Source: an uncultured Clostridia bacterium (GTDB lineage: Bacteria; Bacillota; Clostridia; Oscillospirales; CAG-272). Taken from it: 64,000 nucleotides of DNA. The translations under genes and the position numbers were made by a program. Positions 1-7,826 of the stretch are shown piece by piece (position 1 is the first letter of the stretch; each line of letters opens with the position of its first letter). The notes under the pieces are model-generated. The model saw nothing but the letters and a program-made list of their open reading frames with translations. It ran no database searches and was not told the DNA's origin. The stretch covers positions 19,329 through 83,328 of the forward strand of contig CANQMS010000006.1 of the NCBI GenBank assembly GCA_947624995.1, read 5' to 3'.

Positions 1-1329
1 GTCATGTGCATATTGACGCTCGCCTCGGTCATAGCGACCGTTTCACCGTGGGCGATAGTCATCGTGACGGTGTACGCCTGCCTGCGCCTCCCCGTCAACG
101 CGCGCCTCAACAAATACGAGATCGCGCGCGACGAGGAGTGCATACCTCATGACAGGCGCCTCGACTATGTTCACCGCGTCTTTTATATGAAGGATTACGC
201 CGCAGACCTGCGCTCGACGCGCCTGCCGGAGCTCTGCCGCCGCCACTACGACGAGCAGTCCGAGAAAAAGCTCGGCGTCATCTCGAAATATTCGAAAAAG
301 GTGTTGAGGCTCGATATTCTGCTCTACGCGCTCTATGAGCTTTCGCAGTTTCTGATAATGGCGCTGATCGTTCTGTCGTTTTACCGCGGCGAGCTCGAGA
401 GCACCGCAATGCTCGTGACGATGTTCATGGCGGCGGGGCAGCTGGCTGGCGACCTCTGGGACATCACGGCAGTCGTCAAGGACTATGACAGGCTCGCGGG
501 ATATTCGGAGCGCATAAAGGCATTCTTCGATATGCCTTCAACTATCGAATCAAAACGCGACGGTGTCACAGTCCCGGGCGGTGCGTTTTCGCTCGAGATG
601 AGGGACGTCGGATTCAGATATACGGATGAAAGTCCGTTCGTGCTGCGCCATCTGTCGCTCCGCGTCTCCCCCGGGGAGAGACTCGCGATAGTCGGCGAGA
701 ACGGAGCCGGAAAGTCAACGCTCCTCAAGCTTTTGTTGAGGCTTTACGACGTCACCGAGGGGGAGATCCTCATCGACGGCGTGAACATAAAGGAATACGA
801 TCCGCATATGCTCCGCGCGCGCGTCGGCGTCGCGTTCCAGAACACGAACGTGTACGCGATGACTATGCGCGAAAATATCGGTCTCTGCCACGAGGCGGAG
901 GGCGATCTTGACGCGGTCGTAAAGACGTTCGGCATCGACAGGGTGCTCGAGAAAAACGGTGTTGACGCCGGATGCGAGATGACGAGGGAATTCTCGGAGC
1001 ATGGCGTCGTCGTCTCCGGCGGCGAGGCGCAAAAGCTGGCGCTCACGCGCCTCAAAACGGCGGAGTTCGGGCTGTACCTGCTCGACGAGCCGTCCTCTGC
1101 GCTCGACCCGCTGGCTGAATATGAGATGACAAAGACGATAGTGAACGGAGCGGAAGGAAAGACGACGCTGCTCATCGCGCACCGCCTCTCCTCCGTCCGC
1201 GAGATGGACAGGATCGTCCTCATCTCCGGCGGTCACGCCGCCGAATCCGGCACGCACGACGAGCTCATGAAGGCGGGCGGCATCTACGCCGCCATGTTCA
1301 CAAAACAGGCCGAGGGATATAGAGAATGA
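1..1329 (+). CDS. ABC transporter, ATP-binding/permease (exporter type), 5' end cut off
   Basis: C-terminal part of a fused membrane-ATPase ABC exporter. The reading frame is open to the window edge, so the start lies outside; exporters of this kind run near 580 residues and about 440 are visible from the first in-frame ATG. Hydrophobic segments near residues 1-28 and 105-150 are the end of the transmembrane domain. The nucleotide-binding domain has Walker A GENGAGKST (231-239), a Q-loop FQN (278-280), signature SGGE (338-341), Walker B LYLLDEP (357-363) and the H-loop His393. Substrate cannot be told; a heterodimer partner may lie upstream. A hairpin repeat follows the stop by 20 bases. Confidence 0.9.
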   Translation, partial: VMCILTLASVIATVSPWAIVIVTVYACLRLPVNARLNKYEIARDEECIPHDRRLDYVHRVFYMKDYAADLRSTRLPELCRRHYDEQSEKKLGVISKYSKKVLRLDILLYALYELSQFLIMALIVLSFYRGELESTAMLVTMFMAAGQLAGDLWDITAVVKDYDRLAGYSERIKAFFDMPSTIESKRDGVTVPGGAFSLEMRDVGFRYTDESPFVLRHLSLRVSPGERLAIVGENGAGKSTLLKLLLRLYDVTEGEILIDGVNIKEYDPHMLRARVGVAFQNTNVYAMTMRENIGLCHEAEGDLDAVVKTFGIDRVLEKNGVDAGCEMTREFSEHGVVVSGGEAQKLALTRLKTAEFGLYLLDEPSSALDPLAEYEMTKTIVNGAEGKTTLLIAHRLSSVREMDRIVLISGGHAAESGTHDELMKAGGIYAAMFTKQAEGYRE

Positions 1330-1349
1330 TTAGGTTTAGAGGGATAAAT

Positions 1350-1408
1350 GCGGGAAGGAAACTTTTCATGAAAAGTTTCCTTCCCGCACCCTTCTTTCAA
1401 AAGTTTTT
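1350..1408 (+). repeat. 3'-end hairpin repeat, copy 1
   Basis: Perfect 38-base palindrome at 1350-1387 (19-base arms, starting GCGGGAAGGAAAC) followed by the conserved tail ACCCTTCTTTCAAAAG and a T run. It lies 20 bases after the ABC exporter stop, in the same orientation. It is one of eleven related elements in the window and may act as terminator or 3' stabiliser. Confidence 0.85.
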
Positions 1409-1528
1409 ATTATTGGACATACAAGTTTTTTATATCGCATATAAGCGGGCATGCTGCACAGTTACGAACGATTCTACGTTTTAGCTAAATCGGGGGCGTT
1501 CGTTTTGTGAAAAAATACCTATTTTATT
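1409..1528. other. Intergenic stretch without recognised gene
   Basis: AT-rich spacer between the ABC exporter repeat and the RNA promoter. The only structure seen is a 7-bp inverted repeat, ACGAACG and CGTTCGT, separated by about 25 bases (around 1466-1505). No open frame with a ribosome binding site was found. Confidence 0.4.
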
Positions 1529-1529
1529 T

Positions 1530-1556
1530 TTGACGTACGTATGGTACAATAATATT
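1530..1556 (+). promoter_or_regulatory. Putative promoter of the structured RNA
   Basis: A TTGACG box at 1530-1535 and an extended -10 (TGG-TACAAT, 1542-1550). The two are too close to form one classical promoter, so either the extended -10 works alone or the -10 is the weaker TATTGA at 1553-1558. Both predict a start just before the folded RNA. Confidence 0.4.
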
Positions 1557-1774
1557 GAACTCTGCGGAGTGCGTGACAACCCGGTTATTTAAACCCACGA
1601 AAGATTAAATGGGGTCCGGCTTCAGTCGGTGTCGATGCAGGCCTCCCGCTCGCCGGCAGCTTTTGCTCGCGACGGACGTTGGAAGCTCAAAAGCCGATCG
1701 AGAGGACATACCAGCCTTGCGAGAGCAGGGTTTCTAATCGCCGGGATGCACGGCCCTCGCGGGGTTTCTTTTTT
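1557..1774 (+). ncRNA. Structured non-coding RNA, 6S-like rod (class not certain)
   Basis: No open frame fits here, but the segment folds back on itself. GAACTCTGCG at 1557-1566 pairs with 1758-1767 (with G-U pairs), GTGCGT 1569-1574 with ATGCAC 1746-1751, CCCGG 1580-1584 with CCGGG 1741-1745, and AAACCC 1591-1596 with GGGTTT 1728-1733, leaving internal loops. Inner helices include a GCTTTTG/CAAAAG(C) hairpin near 1654-1695. The 3' end runs into TTTCTTTTTT. A rod closed by its own ends, about 200 bases long, with its own promoter and terminator, resembles 6S RNA; a raiA-type RNA or an uncharacterised class is possible. The assignment is inference from hand folding. Confidence 0.45.
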
Positions 1775-1782
1775 CCCGATCT

Positions 1783-1818
1783 TTTGCGTCGCCCGAAATA
1801 GCGGGCGGCGCAAAAATA
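1783..1818 (+). terminator. Hairpin before the fba promoter
   Basis: TTGCGTCGCCCG and CGGGCGGCGCAA pair over 12 bases (one G-U) around a five-base loop and are followed by AAATATT rather than a clean T run. It may back up termination of the upstream RNA. Confidence 0.45.
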
Positions 1819-1831
1819 TTATATCCGCTAC

Positions 1832-1860
1832 TTGATTTTTTCACGCGAATGTATTAGAAT
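1832..1860 (+). promoter_or_regulatory. SigA-type promoter of fba
   Basis: TTGATT (1832-1837), 17-base spacer, TAGAAT (1855-1860), about 38 bases ahead of the fba start codon. Confidence 0.65.
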
Positions 1861-1898
1861 ACATAATGGAACGAAAAACCAAAAAGGGAGATATAAAA

Positions 1899-2852
1899 AT
1901 GGCACTCGTAACAACAAAAGAAATGTTCGCAAAAGCGTATAACGGCGGCTACGCTGTCGGCGCTTTCAACGTAAACAACATGGAGATCATCCAGGGCATC
2001 ACTGAGGCGGCCATCGCCCAGAAATCCCCGCTCATCCTTCAGGTCAGCAAGGGCGCCCGCAACTATGCGAAGCACGCGTATCTTATGAAGCTGATCGAGG
2101 CGGCTCTCATCGACGCACAGGAATCTGCCGGATTCGACCTTCCGATCGCGGTCCATCTCGACCACGGCGACACGTTTGAGCTCTGCAAGTCCTGCATAGA
2201 CGGCGGCTTCACCTCCGTCATGATCGACGGCTCGTCAAAGAGCTTCAAGGACAATATCGAGCTGACAAAGAAGGTCGTTGAATACGCGCACGCTCACGGC
2301 GTTGTCGTCGAGGCGGAGCTCGGAACGCTCGCAGGCGTTGAGGACGAGGTCAAGGTTTCCGCTGAGGATTCTTCTTACACGAAGCCCGAGCAGGTCGAGG
2401 AATTCGTCGGCGCTACCGGATGTGACTCGCTCGCTATCGCCATCGGCACGAGCCACGGCGCGTACAAGTTCAAGCCCGGCACGAAGCCGCAGCTCAGATT
2501 CGATATCCTCGAAGAGGTTTCAAAGCGCCTGCCCGGATTCCCGATAGTGCTGCACGGCTCGTCGTCCGTCCCGCAGGAGTTTGTCAAGGAGATCAACGAG
2601 AACGGCGGCAATATGCCCGGCGCTATCGGCGTTCCCGAGGATCAGCTCCGTCACGCGGCGTCCATGGCGGTCTGCAAGATCAACATTGACTCCGACCTGC
2701 GCCTCGCTATGACGGCGTCCATACGCAAGTACTTCAACGAGCATCCCGATCACTTCGATCCCCGCCAGTACCTCAAGCCCGCGCGCGAGGCTATCAAGGC
2801 AATGGTCGAGCACAAGATCGTCGACGTCCTCGGCTCGAACGGAAAAGCGTAA
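1899..2852 (+). CDS. fba: Class II fructose-1,6-bisphosphate aldolase
   Basis: Cleaves fructose-1,6-bisphosphate to dihydroxyacetone phosphate and glyceraldehyde-3-phosphate in glycolysis and runs in reverse in gluconeogenesis; cytosolic and zinc dependent. 317 residues, a normal length. Visible marks are the N-terminal GAFNVNNMEIIQGI stretch, the zinc-site HLDHGD (86-91), AELGTLAGVEDEV and the phosphate-binding HGSSSVPQ. An in-frame ATG exists 11 codons upstream, but the ATG at 1899 is preceded by AAGGGAG at good spacing and begins with the family's usual MALVTTKEM. Its own promoter and terminator make it a single-gene unit. pgk and tpiA, later in the window, serve the same pathway. Confidence 0.97.
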   Translation: MALVTTKEMFAKAYNGGYAVGAFNVNNMEIIQGITEAAIAQKSPLILQVSKGARNYAKHAYLMKLIEAALIDAQESAGFDLPIAVHLDHGDTFELCKSCIDGGFTSVMIDGSSKSFKDNIELTKKVVEYAHAHGVVVEAELGTLAGVEDEVKVSAEDSSYTKPEQVEEFVGATGCDSLAIAIGTSHGAYKFKPGTKPQLRFDILEEVSKRLPGFPIVLHGSSSVPQEFVKEINENGGNMPGAIGVPEDQLRHAASMAVCKINIDSDLRLAMTASIRKYFNEHPDHFDPRQYLKPAREAIKAMVEHKIVDVLGSNGKA

Positions 2853-2876
2853 GCGCAAGCCATATAAGCAAACATC

Positions 2877-2918
2877 GGGGACGGCTTATAACCGTCCCCT
2901 CTGCTTTTCTTTATTTTT
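2877..2918 (+). terminator. Rho-independent terminator after fba
   Basis: GGGGACGG (2877-2884) and CCGTCCCC (2892-2899) around a seven-base loop, followed by a T-rich run. Confidence 0.8.
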
Positions 2919-2939
2919 CTGAAACAAACGGAGAAAACG

Positions 2940-3662
2940 ATGATTTGGAGTGAAGATTATCGCGTGACGGCGCTCGACGTCGACATGACGGGGGCATTCA
3001 GCCCGGCGGCGATGATGAGATATATGCAGGAGACCGCGTACCGCCACATGGCGGGCACGGGTCCGACGGAGGACGAGCTGCGCTCGCGCGGACAGGCGTT
3101 TCTGCTCTCGCGGATAATATTTTATATCTACGGCGAGCTTCACCACGGGGACGCATTCACGCTCAGAACGTTTGCGGAGAAGAGCCGCGGGATCAGCTTC
3201 GGGCGCGTTTTTATGATATACGGCGCGGACGGCGAAAAAATTGCAGAGGCAAAAACGGTTTGGGTGCTGTACGATCTGTATGAGCGCAAAATCGTGCGCG
3301 TCGACAGTATAGGCGAGCTTTACGGACCCGAGCCGCCGCTCGAAACGGAGCTGCCCCGCAGGCTTTCGATCCCGGACGGGATGGAGCCGTCGCCGCTCTG
3401 CGTCCGGCGCGTCGACTACCCGGACGTCGACGTCAACGGTCACATGAACAACACCGTGTACGCGGGTTTCCTCTGCGGGTATGTGCCGGAGATACGCGCG
3501 GGCGAGGCGAGAGTTTCCTCGCTGTATATAAATTACAGCAACGAGTCAAAGCTCGACGACGAGATCTCCGTCTCTATGTGCGGCAGCCGCGGCGAATGGT
3601 TCTTCCGCACGCACAGGGCGGACGGAAAGCTGAATGTCGAGGCGAGGATAACGACGGTATGA
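2940..3662 (+). CDS. Acyl-ACP thioesterase family protein
   Basis: Likely hydrolyses acyl-acyl carrier protein (or acyl-CoA) to release fatty acids; cytosolic. 240 residues with the double hot-dog layout of the family: a first domain with DVDMTGAFSPAAMMRYMQE near residues 14-32 and a second beginning at VRRVDYPDVDVNGHMNNTVY (about 156-175). That second motif holds the Asn and His residues expected around the active site. Such enzymes in Clostridia are often annotated only as thioesterase, and the chain-length preference cannot be read here. The stop overlaps the start of the next gene (ATGA), so the two are probably translationally coupled. Confidence 0.85.
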   Translation: MIWSEDYRVTALDVDMTGAFSPAAMMRYMQETAYRHMAGTGPTEDELRSRGQAFLLSRIIFYIYGELHHGDAFTLRTFAEKSRGISFGRVFMIYGADGEKIAEAKTVWVLYDLYERKIVRVDSIGELYGPEPPLETELPRRLSIPDGMEPSPLCVRRVDYPDVDVNGHMNNTVYAGFLCGYVPEIRAGEARVSSLYINYSNESKLDDEISVSMCGSRGEWFFRTHRADGKLNVEARITTV

Positions 3663-4216
3663 GCGGACGCAGGATTACGGTAAAAACGGAAGACGCGGAG
3701 CTATACGACCTTCTGAAAATGTGGCTCGGCGACGCCGGGTATGAGATATCCGACGGCGGCGACTGCACCATAATCGACACGGACACTTGCCCGGAAGAGG
3801 GGAGCGACGACGCAAAAACGCTTTATATCGTTTCATCTCCGGGCTGCCGTACACACGAGCTCAGGCGCCCGTTTTCACACACGGAGCTCACCTCGGCGAT
3901 GCGCCGTATGTGCTCGGACGGCGCGGGCGAGCTCGTCGTGGACCCGACGTCGAAGCGCGTCACGTACCGCGGCGACAGTGTGGCGCTGACGGAGAAGGAG
4001 TACGCGGTCATGCGGCTGCTTTACGAGCGCGGCGAGTCGGGCGTCTCGCGCGACGAGCTCTCGTCCGTCGCGAGGCACGGGAGCGGCAAAGAGACGAACG
4101 CGGGCGACGTATACGTACACTATCTCCGCCGGAAGCTGTCGGCGCTGACGGGCGAGTCCGGCGACAGGATCATCCGCACCGTGCGCGGATTCGGGTACGC
4201 GTTCACCGGTCGGTGA
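3659..4216 (+). CDS. OmpR-type winged-helix regulator with degenerate receiver
   Basis: 185 residues from the ATG that overlaps the thioesterase stop; the longer open frame upstream lies inside the thioesterase gene and is rejected. The C-terminal ~90 residues are an OmpR/PhoB DNA-binding domain (VALTEKEYAVMRLLYERG, later RRKLSAL and IIRTVRGFGYAF). The N-terminal ~85 residues look like a shrunken receiver: a hydrophobic strand ending TIIDTDTC sits where the phosphorylated Asp strand would be, and RPFSHTEL replaces the usual K-P-F. Phosphorylation by a histidine kinase is therefore doubtful. No kinase gene is adjacent. The target is unknown; control of the coupled thioesterase or of itself is a guess. 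Confidence 0.8.
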   Translation: MSGRRITVKTEDAELYDLLKMWLGDAGYEISDGGDCTIIDTDTCPEEGSDDAKTLYIVSSPGCRTHELRRPFSHTELTSAMRRMCSDGAGELVVDPTSKRVTYRGDSVALTEKEYAVMRLLYERGESGVSRDELSSVARHGSGKETNAGDVYVHYLRRKLSALTGESGDRIIRTVRGFGYAFTGR

Positions 4217-4295
4217 GCGTTGCGCGATGTTATCGCGCGTTGCTTGACTTTTGCGCGCTCCCGGCGTATGATGGCTTTCGAAGAGGAGGCTCTGT

Positions 4296-4724
4296 ATGCT
4301 TGGCGACAATATAAAAAGATACCGCACATCGTGCGGCATGACGCAGGAGGCGCTGGCGGGCAGACTGAACGTCGTCCGCCAGACCGTTTCAAAATGGGAA
4401 AAGGGGATGTCCCTGCCGGATGCGGAAATGCTCGTGCATCTCGCGGCGGCACTCGGCACGGACGTTGAGACATTGCTCGGAGACGCGGATGCGGGGACCT
4501 CGCCGATGTCGACAGAGGAGCAGCTCGCAAGGATAAACGGGCATCTCGCGATAAAAAACAGTCAGGCGCGCCGGTTCCGGATCGCGGTCGCAGTGATCGC
4601 GGGTGCGATACTTTTGCTCTCGCTGCTCTCGATCATTGTTTCCGCCGTCGTGAACAGAACGTACACGTTCGAACGGGACAAGGTCGACGTTTACACATAC
4701 GAGCTTGAGACGGTGGAAAACTGA
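4296..4724 (+). CDS. XRE-family regulator with C-terminal membrane segment
   Basis: 142 residues. Residues 1-65 are a Cro/C1-type helix-turn-helix (MTQEALAGRLNVVRQTVSKW, then PDAEMLVHLAAALGTDVETLL). A linker of about 25 residues leads to one hydrophobic helix near 94-118 (AVAVIAGAILLLSLLSIIVS) and a short polar tail. This HTH-plus-TM pattern is common in Clostridia and usually of unknown role. The start is preceded by GAGGAGG. It shares layout with the gene at 42662-43315. It follows the OmpR-type gene by 79 bases and ends at a strong terminator. Confidence 0.85.
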   Translation: MLGDNIKRYRTSCGMTQEALAGRLNVVRQTVSKWEKGMSLPDAEMLVHLAAALGTDVETLLGDADAGTSPMSTEEQLARINGHLAIKNSQARRFRIAVAVIAGAILLLSLLSIIVSAVVNRTYTFERDKVDVYTYELETVEN

Positions 4725-4728
4725 AGCT

Positions 4729-4770
4729 GCATAAAAATATGCGCGGGCGGACCCGCGCATATTTTTATGC
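4729..4770. terminator. Bidirectional terminator
   Basis: A 19-bp perfect stem: 4729-4747 pairs with 4752-4770 around the loop CGGA, with T runs readable on both strands. It serves the XRE gene on the plus strand and the histidine kinase on the minus strand, whose stop codon (4765-4767) lies inside the stem. Confidence 0.9.
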
Positions 4771-6696
4771 CTGTTTCAAAAGAAGCGTGACGCGGAAGAG
4801 GTCGGCGTCCGTTCGGACGGTTAGGGAGCCGCCCTGTATCTCGGCGAGGCTCGAGGCTATCGAGAGCCCGAGACCGCTGCCCTCCGTGTGGCGCGAAGCG
4901 TCTCCGCGGACAAAGCGCTCGGTCAGCTCGTCGGCTGCCACGCTGAGCGGCTCGCGGGAAATATTTGATACGGATATGCCCGCGAGGTCGCCCTCCAGCT
5001 TTACATCCATATATACGCGCGTGCCGGGCATCGAGTATTTGCAGACGTTAGACATCAGATTGTCTATTATGCGCGCGGTGTGCCTGCCGTCCGCCATGAC
5101 GTATATCGGCTCGGACGGCGCGCGGGTGACGAGCGTCAGCCCGGACGAGGCGAGCTTTTCCTCGTATTCGCCCGCCGCCTGCGAGATGAGGACGCCGAGC
5201 CCGACCGGGGAAAGCTCGACCGGGAGCGTCCCGGAGGATGCTTTCGACGCCTCTATCAGGTCTTCGGTTAACCGGCGCAGTGTCTGCGATTGGCGGTCGA
5301 GCACGTCGAGATACGACTTTACCGTTTCCGCGTCGAGACCCGGCGACCTTAAAAGGTCAACGTAGTTTATGATCGAGGTGAGCGGCGTTTTTATATCGTG
5401 TGAGACGTTTGTGATAAGCTCCGTGCGAAATCTCTCGCTCTTCATCCGCTCCTCGACCGCCGTTTCCATCCCGACGCCGATGTTGTTCAGGTCTTCGGCG
5501 TGACGGAGATAGTCTCCGTGAAGTCCCTTTGTGTCGATGCGGAAGGAAAGGTCGCCGGAGGCGATCCTTTTCCCCGCGGCGCGCAGCCGGTATAGGCAGT
5601 ATGCGTTATATGAGAGCAGCACCGTCACCGCTGCCCACAGAATGAGCAAAAGAATGATCGGAACGGAGTTCATATACGAACGGGCGACAAGATACAGCGA
5701 CAGTGCGGCGACGGCGACCGAGGCGAGCAGCGTCCTCCACACGACCGGTATCGCCATCACGGCGCGGATGAGCCCGCGGGCAGCATAGGTTATGACGTTG
5801 CAGCTCAAAATCGTGCGGCACTTTACGCGGACAGCTGCTGTGGTGCAAATGATCACGGCGAGCAGCGCAAAAACGAAAATGATGAGGAAAAAGCAGATCT
5901 GAGCGACCAGCAGCGACGTGTCGGATTCGTACCTGAAGTTGTTAATGGCGGAGACGGCGTCGCCGAGCGGATAAAAAAGGACGGCAGCGAGCAGCGCAGA
6001 AACTGCGAAAACAAGGTCGAACGGTACGCGGTCAAAGAGCGAGAGCACGACTGTGTCGGAGTCCTTTCTGTGCCCCGAGGCGGACAGCGTGAACGCGAAT
6101 GAGAGCGAGAAAATCAAAACGGACACGGCGGCGACTATCGGCACGGTGATGAGCGTTTTACGATCCGTTATAAACGATGCCGCGCTGCGCGACGCGAAAA
6201 TGTCGTGCGATTTGGCGGAGTTCTTTACCATCATGCTGACGGTGACGTCGTAAGGCTCGCCGGTGACCTGATCGACGAGGAACCACGGGATCGACGGTCC
6301 GTAAAACATGTCGATCGAATTGCCGAACAGGAATATTTCGTCGTCCGGCCATTCCGAGAGCGTGTCGGTTATATACTGCGAGCCGATCTTAACCTCGACC
6401 AGACAGTCGCTTTTTTCCGAGTATGCATTCAGCCTTGACGCAAGCTCCGCGTATGCCGCGTCGCTGTCGGAGAGCGGGCGCTCGGCAACTTCGGTGAAGA
6501 TCTCAAGCACTTCCCAGTAATTGTCGTACACGCACCTCTCCTCTAACTTTCTTTTGACCGAGTCGGGGTCGGTGTATGCGCCGATGCCGACCATCATGAT
6601 GAGCAGCCAAGTCGACGCGACGGCGGCGGTCAGCGCCGCCGCGGCGAGCAGAGCGGCGAGAACTCTGCACGCGGTGTTTTCTTTGATCTTTTTCAC
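4765..6696 (-). CDS. Sensor histidine kinase
   Basis: 643 residues, membrane bound. An N-terminal helix (about 10-38) and an extracytoplasmic stretch of about 150 residues are followed by several more hydrophobic segments (roughly 185-375), more than in a simple two-TM kinase. Then come a HAMP-like linker (GDLSFRIDTKGLHGD), the phospho-acceptor H-box with NVSHDIKTPL, an N-box DNLMSNVCKY and a G-box GSGLGLSIA. It phosphorylates the regulator encoded 15 bases upstream on the same strand. The signal is unknown; the multi-TM input resembles kinases that sense membrane or envelope state, which is inference. Confidence 0.92.
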   Translation of the reverse strand: MKKIKENTACRVLAALLAAAALTAAVASTWLLIMMVGIGAYTDPDSVKRKLEERCVYDNYWEVLEIFTEVAERPLSDSDAAYAELASRLNAYSEKSDCLVEVKIGSQYITDTLSEWPDDEIFLFGNSIDMFYGPSIPWFLVDQVTGEPYDVTVSMMVKNSAKSHDIFASRSAASFITDRKTLITVPIVAAVSVLIFSLSFAFTLSASGHRKDSDTVVLSLFDRVPFDLVFAVSALLAAVLFYPLGDAVSAINNFRYESDTSLLVAQICFFLIIFVFALLAVIICTTAAVRVKCRTILSCNVITYAARGLIRAVMAIPVVWRTLLASVAVAALSLYLVARSYMNSVPIILLLILWAAVTVLLSYNAYCLYRLRAAGKRIASGDLSFRIDTKGLHGDYLRHAEDLNNIGVGMETAVEERMKSERFRTELITNVSHDIKTPLTSIINYVDLLRSPGLDAETVKSYLDVLDRQSQTLRRLTEDLIEASKASSGTLPVELSPVGLGVLISQAAGEYEEKLASSGLTLVTRAPSEPIYVMADGRHTARIIDNLMSNVCKYSMPGTRVYMDVKLEGDLAGISVSNISREPLSVAADELTERFVRGDASRHTEGSGLGLSIASSLAEIQGGSLTVRTDADLFRVTLLLKQA

Positions 6697-6711
6697 TTTG
6701 TTATTGCCACC

Positions 6712-7407
6712 TCATTTCTTTTTCGGCATCAGATATCCGTGCCCCCACACGACGCGGATATAGCGCGGGTATGAGGGGTTGATCTCTAATTTTTCGCGCA
6801 GGTGCCTGATATGTACGGCGACGGTGCTCTCGGCGCCGTATGGCTCCTCTCCCCAGACGGCGCGGTATATGTCCGCGGGCGTGAGGATCCGGTCCGTATT
6901 TTTCATGAAATAGCGGAGTATCTCATACTGTGTCGGCGTCAGCGTCACCTCGTCTCCGTCGAGCGTGACGGCGTGCGAATGCTCGTCAAGGCGGATGCCG
7001 CCTACGGCGAGGATATATTCCGCCTCGGCGGTCTTCGCGCCGAGCTGCATATAGCGCCGGAGCTGCGAGCGGACACGCGCCTTGACCTCCATCGGGTTAA
7101 AGGGTTTCGTTATATAGTCGTCGGCGCCGAGATCAAGACCGAGAATTTTGTCCGCGTCCTCGCTCTTTGCAGTTATCATTATGACCGGAATGTTGCTCAT
7201 CCGCCGGAGCTCATGCAGCGTTTCAAGCCCGTTTTTGACAGGCATCATTATGTCGAGGAGCAGCAGATTTATGTCGTTTTCGCGGATGACGGCGAGCGCT
7301 TCCTCGCCGTTTTCGGCGCGGAATATGCCATAGCCCTCAGAGGAGAGATATATCTCGAGCGCGGAAACTATGTCGGGCTCGTCGTCGCATATGAGTATGT
7401 TGTACAT
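6712..7407 (-). CDS. OmpR-family response regulator
   Basis: 231 residues. Receiver domain 1-~120 with acidic pocket DDE (8-10), phospho-acceptor Asp52 in LLLLDIMMP, Thr in MITAKS and Lys in ITKPFNP. The C-terminal winged helix carries VTLTPTQYEILRYF and VVWGHGYLM. It is first in a two-gene minus-strand operon with the kinase at 4765-6696. A likely promoter sits upstream (TTGCTT-17-TACCAT on the minus strand, in 7440-7475). Confidence 0.95.
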   Translation of the reverse strand: MYNILICDDEPDIVSALEIYLSSEGYGIFRAENGEEALAVIRENDINLLLLDIMMPVKNGLETLHELRRMSNIPVIMITAKSEDADKILGLDLGADDYITKPFNPMEVKARVRSQLRRYMQLGAKTAEAEYILAVGGIRLDEHSHAVTLDGDEVTLTPTQYEILRYFMKNTDRILTPADIYRAVWGEEPYGAESTVAVHIRHLREKLEINPSYPRYIRVVWGHGYLMPKKK

Positions 7408-7518
7408 CGGGGCTTGCCTTTCTCTTTTAGTTCGTGTCTATGGTAACATAAAAATTTTTAAGAAGCAAGTGTGCATTTATTAAGATTTGTTTAACTTTTC
7501 GCCGCGCCCCCGCCGCTG

Positions 7519-7547
7519 TTGTAGCGCGCGGGGGTGTTTCATATATA
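7519..7547 (+). promoter_or_regulatory. Promoter of feoAB
   Basis: TTGTAG (7519-7524), 17-base spacer, TATATA (7542-7547). No clear Fur or DtxR-type palindrome was seen next to it. Confidence 0.5.
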
Positions 7548-7579
7548 TTGAAGTGTGTATCACCTGACGGGAGGCGCAT

Positions 7580-7798
7580 ATGACGCTCGGCGAGGCAAAA
7601 TCGGGGGAGGGGCACGTTGTTGTGTCCGTCGGCGGCAGCGGCGCGCTGCGGCGGCGGCTGCTCGAATTCGGATTCGTGCCGGGGACGGAGGTGCGCGTCG
7701 TCAGGCGCGCGCCGTTCGGCGGACCTGTCGAGGTCGCGCTGCGCGGCTATCTTTTGACGCTGCGGCGCGATGCCGCAGAGACGGTCGCGATAAAATAA
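7580..7798 (+). CDS. feoA: Ferrous iron transport protein A
   Basis: 72 residues, the usual FeoA length. This small SH3-like cytosolic protein assists FeoB. Typical features are the N-terminal TLGEAKSGE, the central LRRRLLEFGFVPGTEVRVVRR and the closing PVEVALRGYLLTLRRDAAE. GGGAGG precedes the ATG. feoB starts 28 bases downstream, so the pair forms one operon for Fe(II) import, as expected for an anaerobe. Confidence 0.93.
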   Translation: MTLGEAKSGEGHVVVSVGGSGALRRRLLEFGFVPGTEVRVVRRAPFGGPVEVALRGYLLTLRRDAAETVAIK

Positions 7799-7826
7799 AA
7801 ACAGATAAAATAAAGGGGGCGTATCT

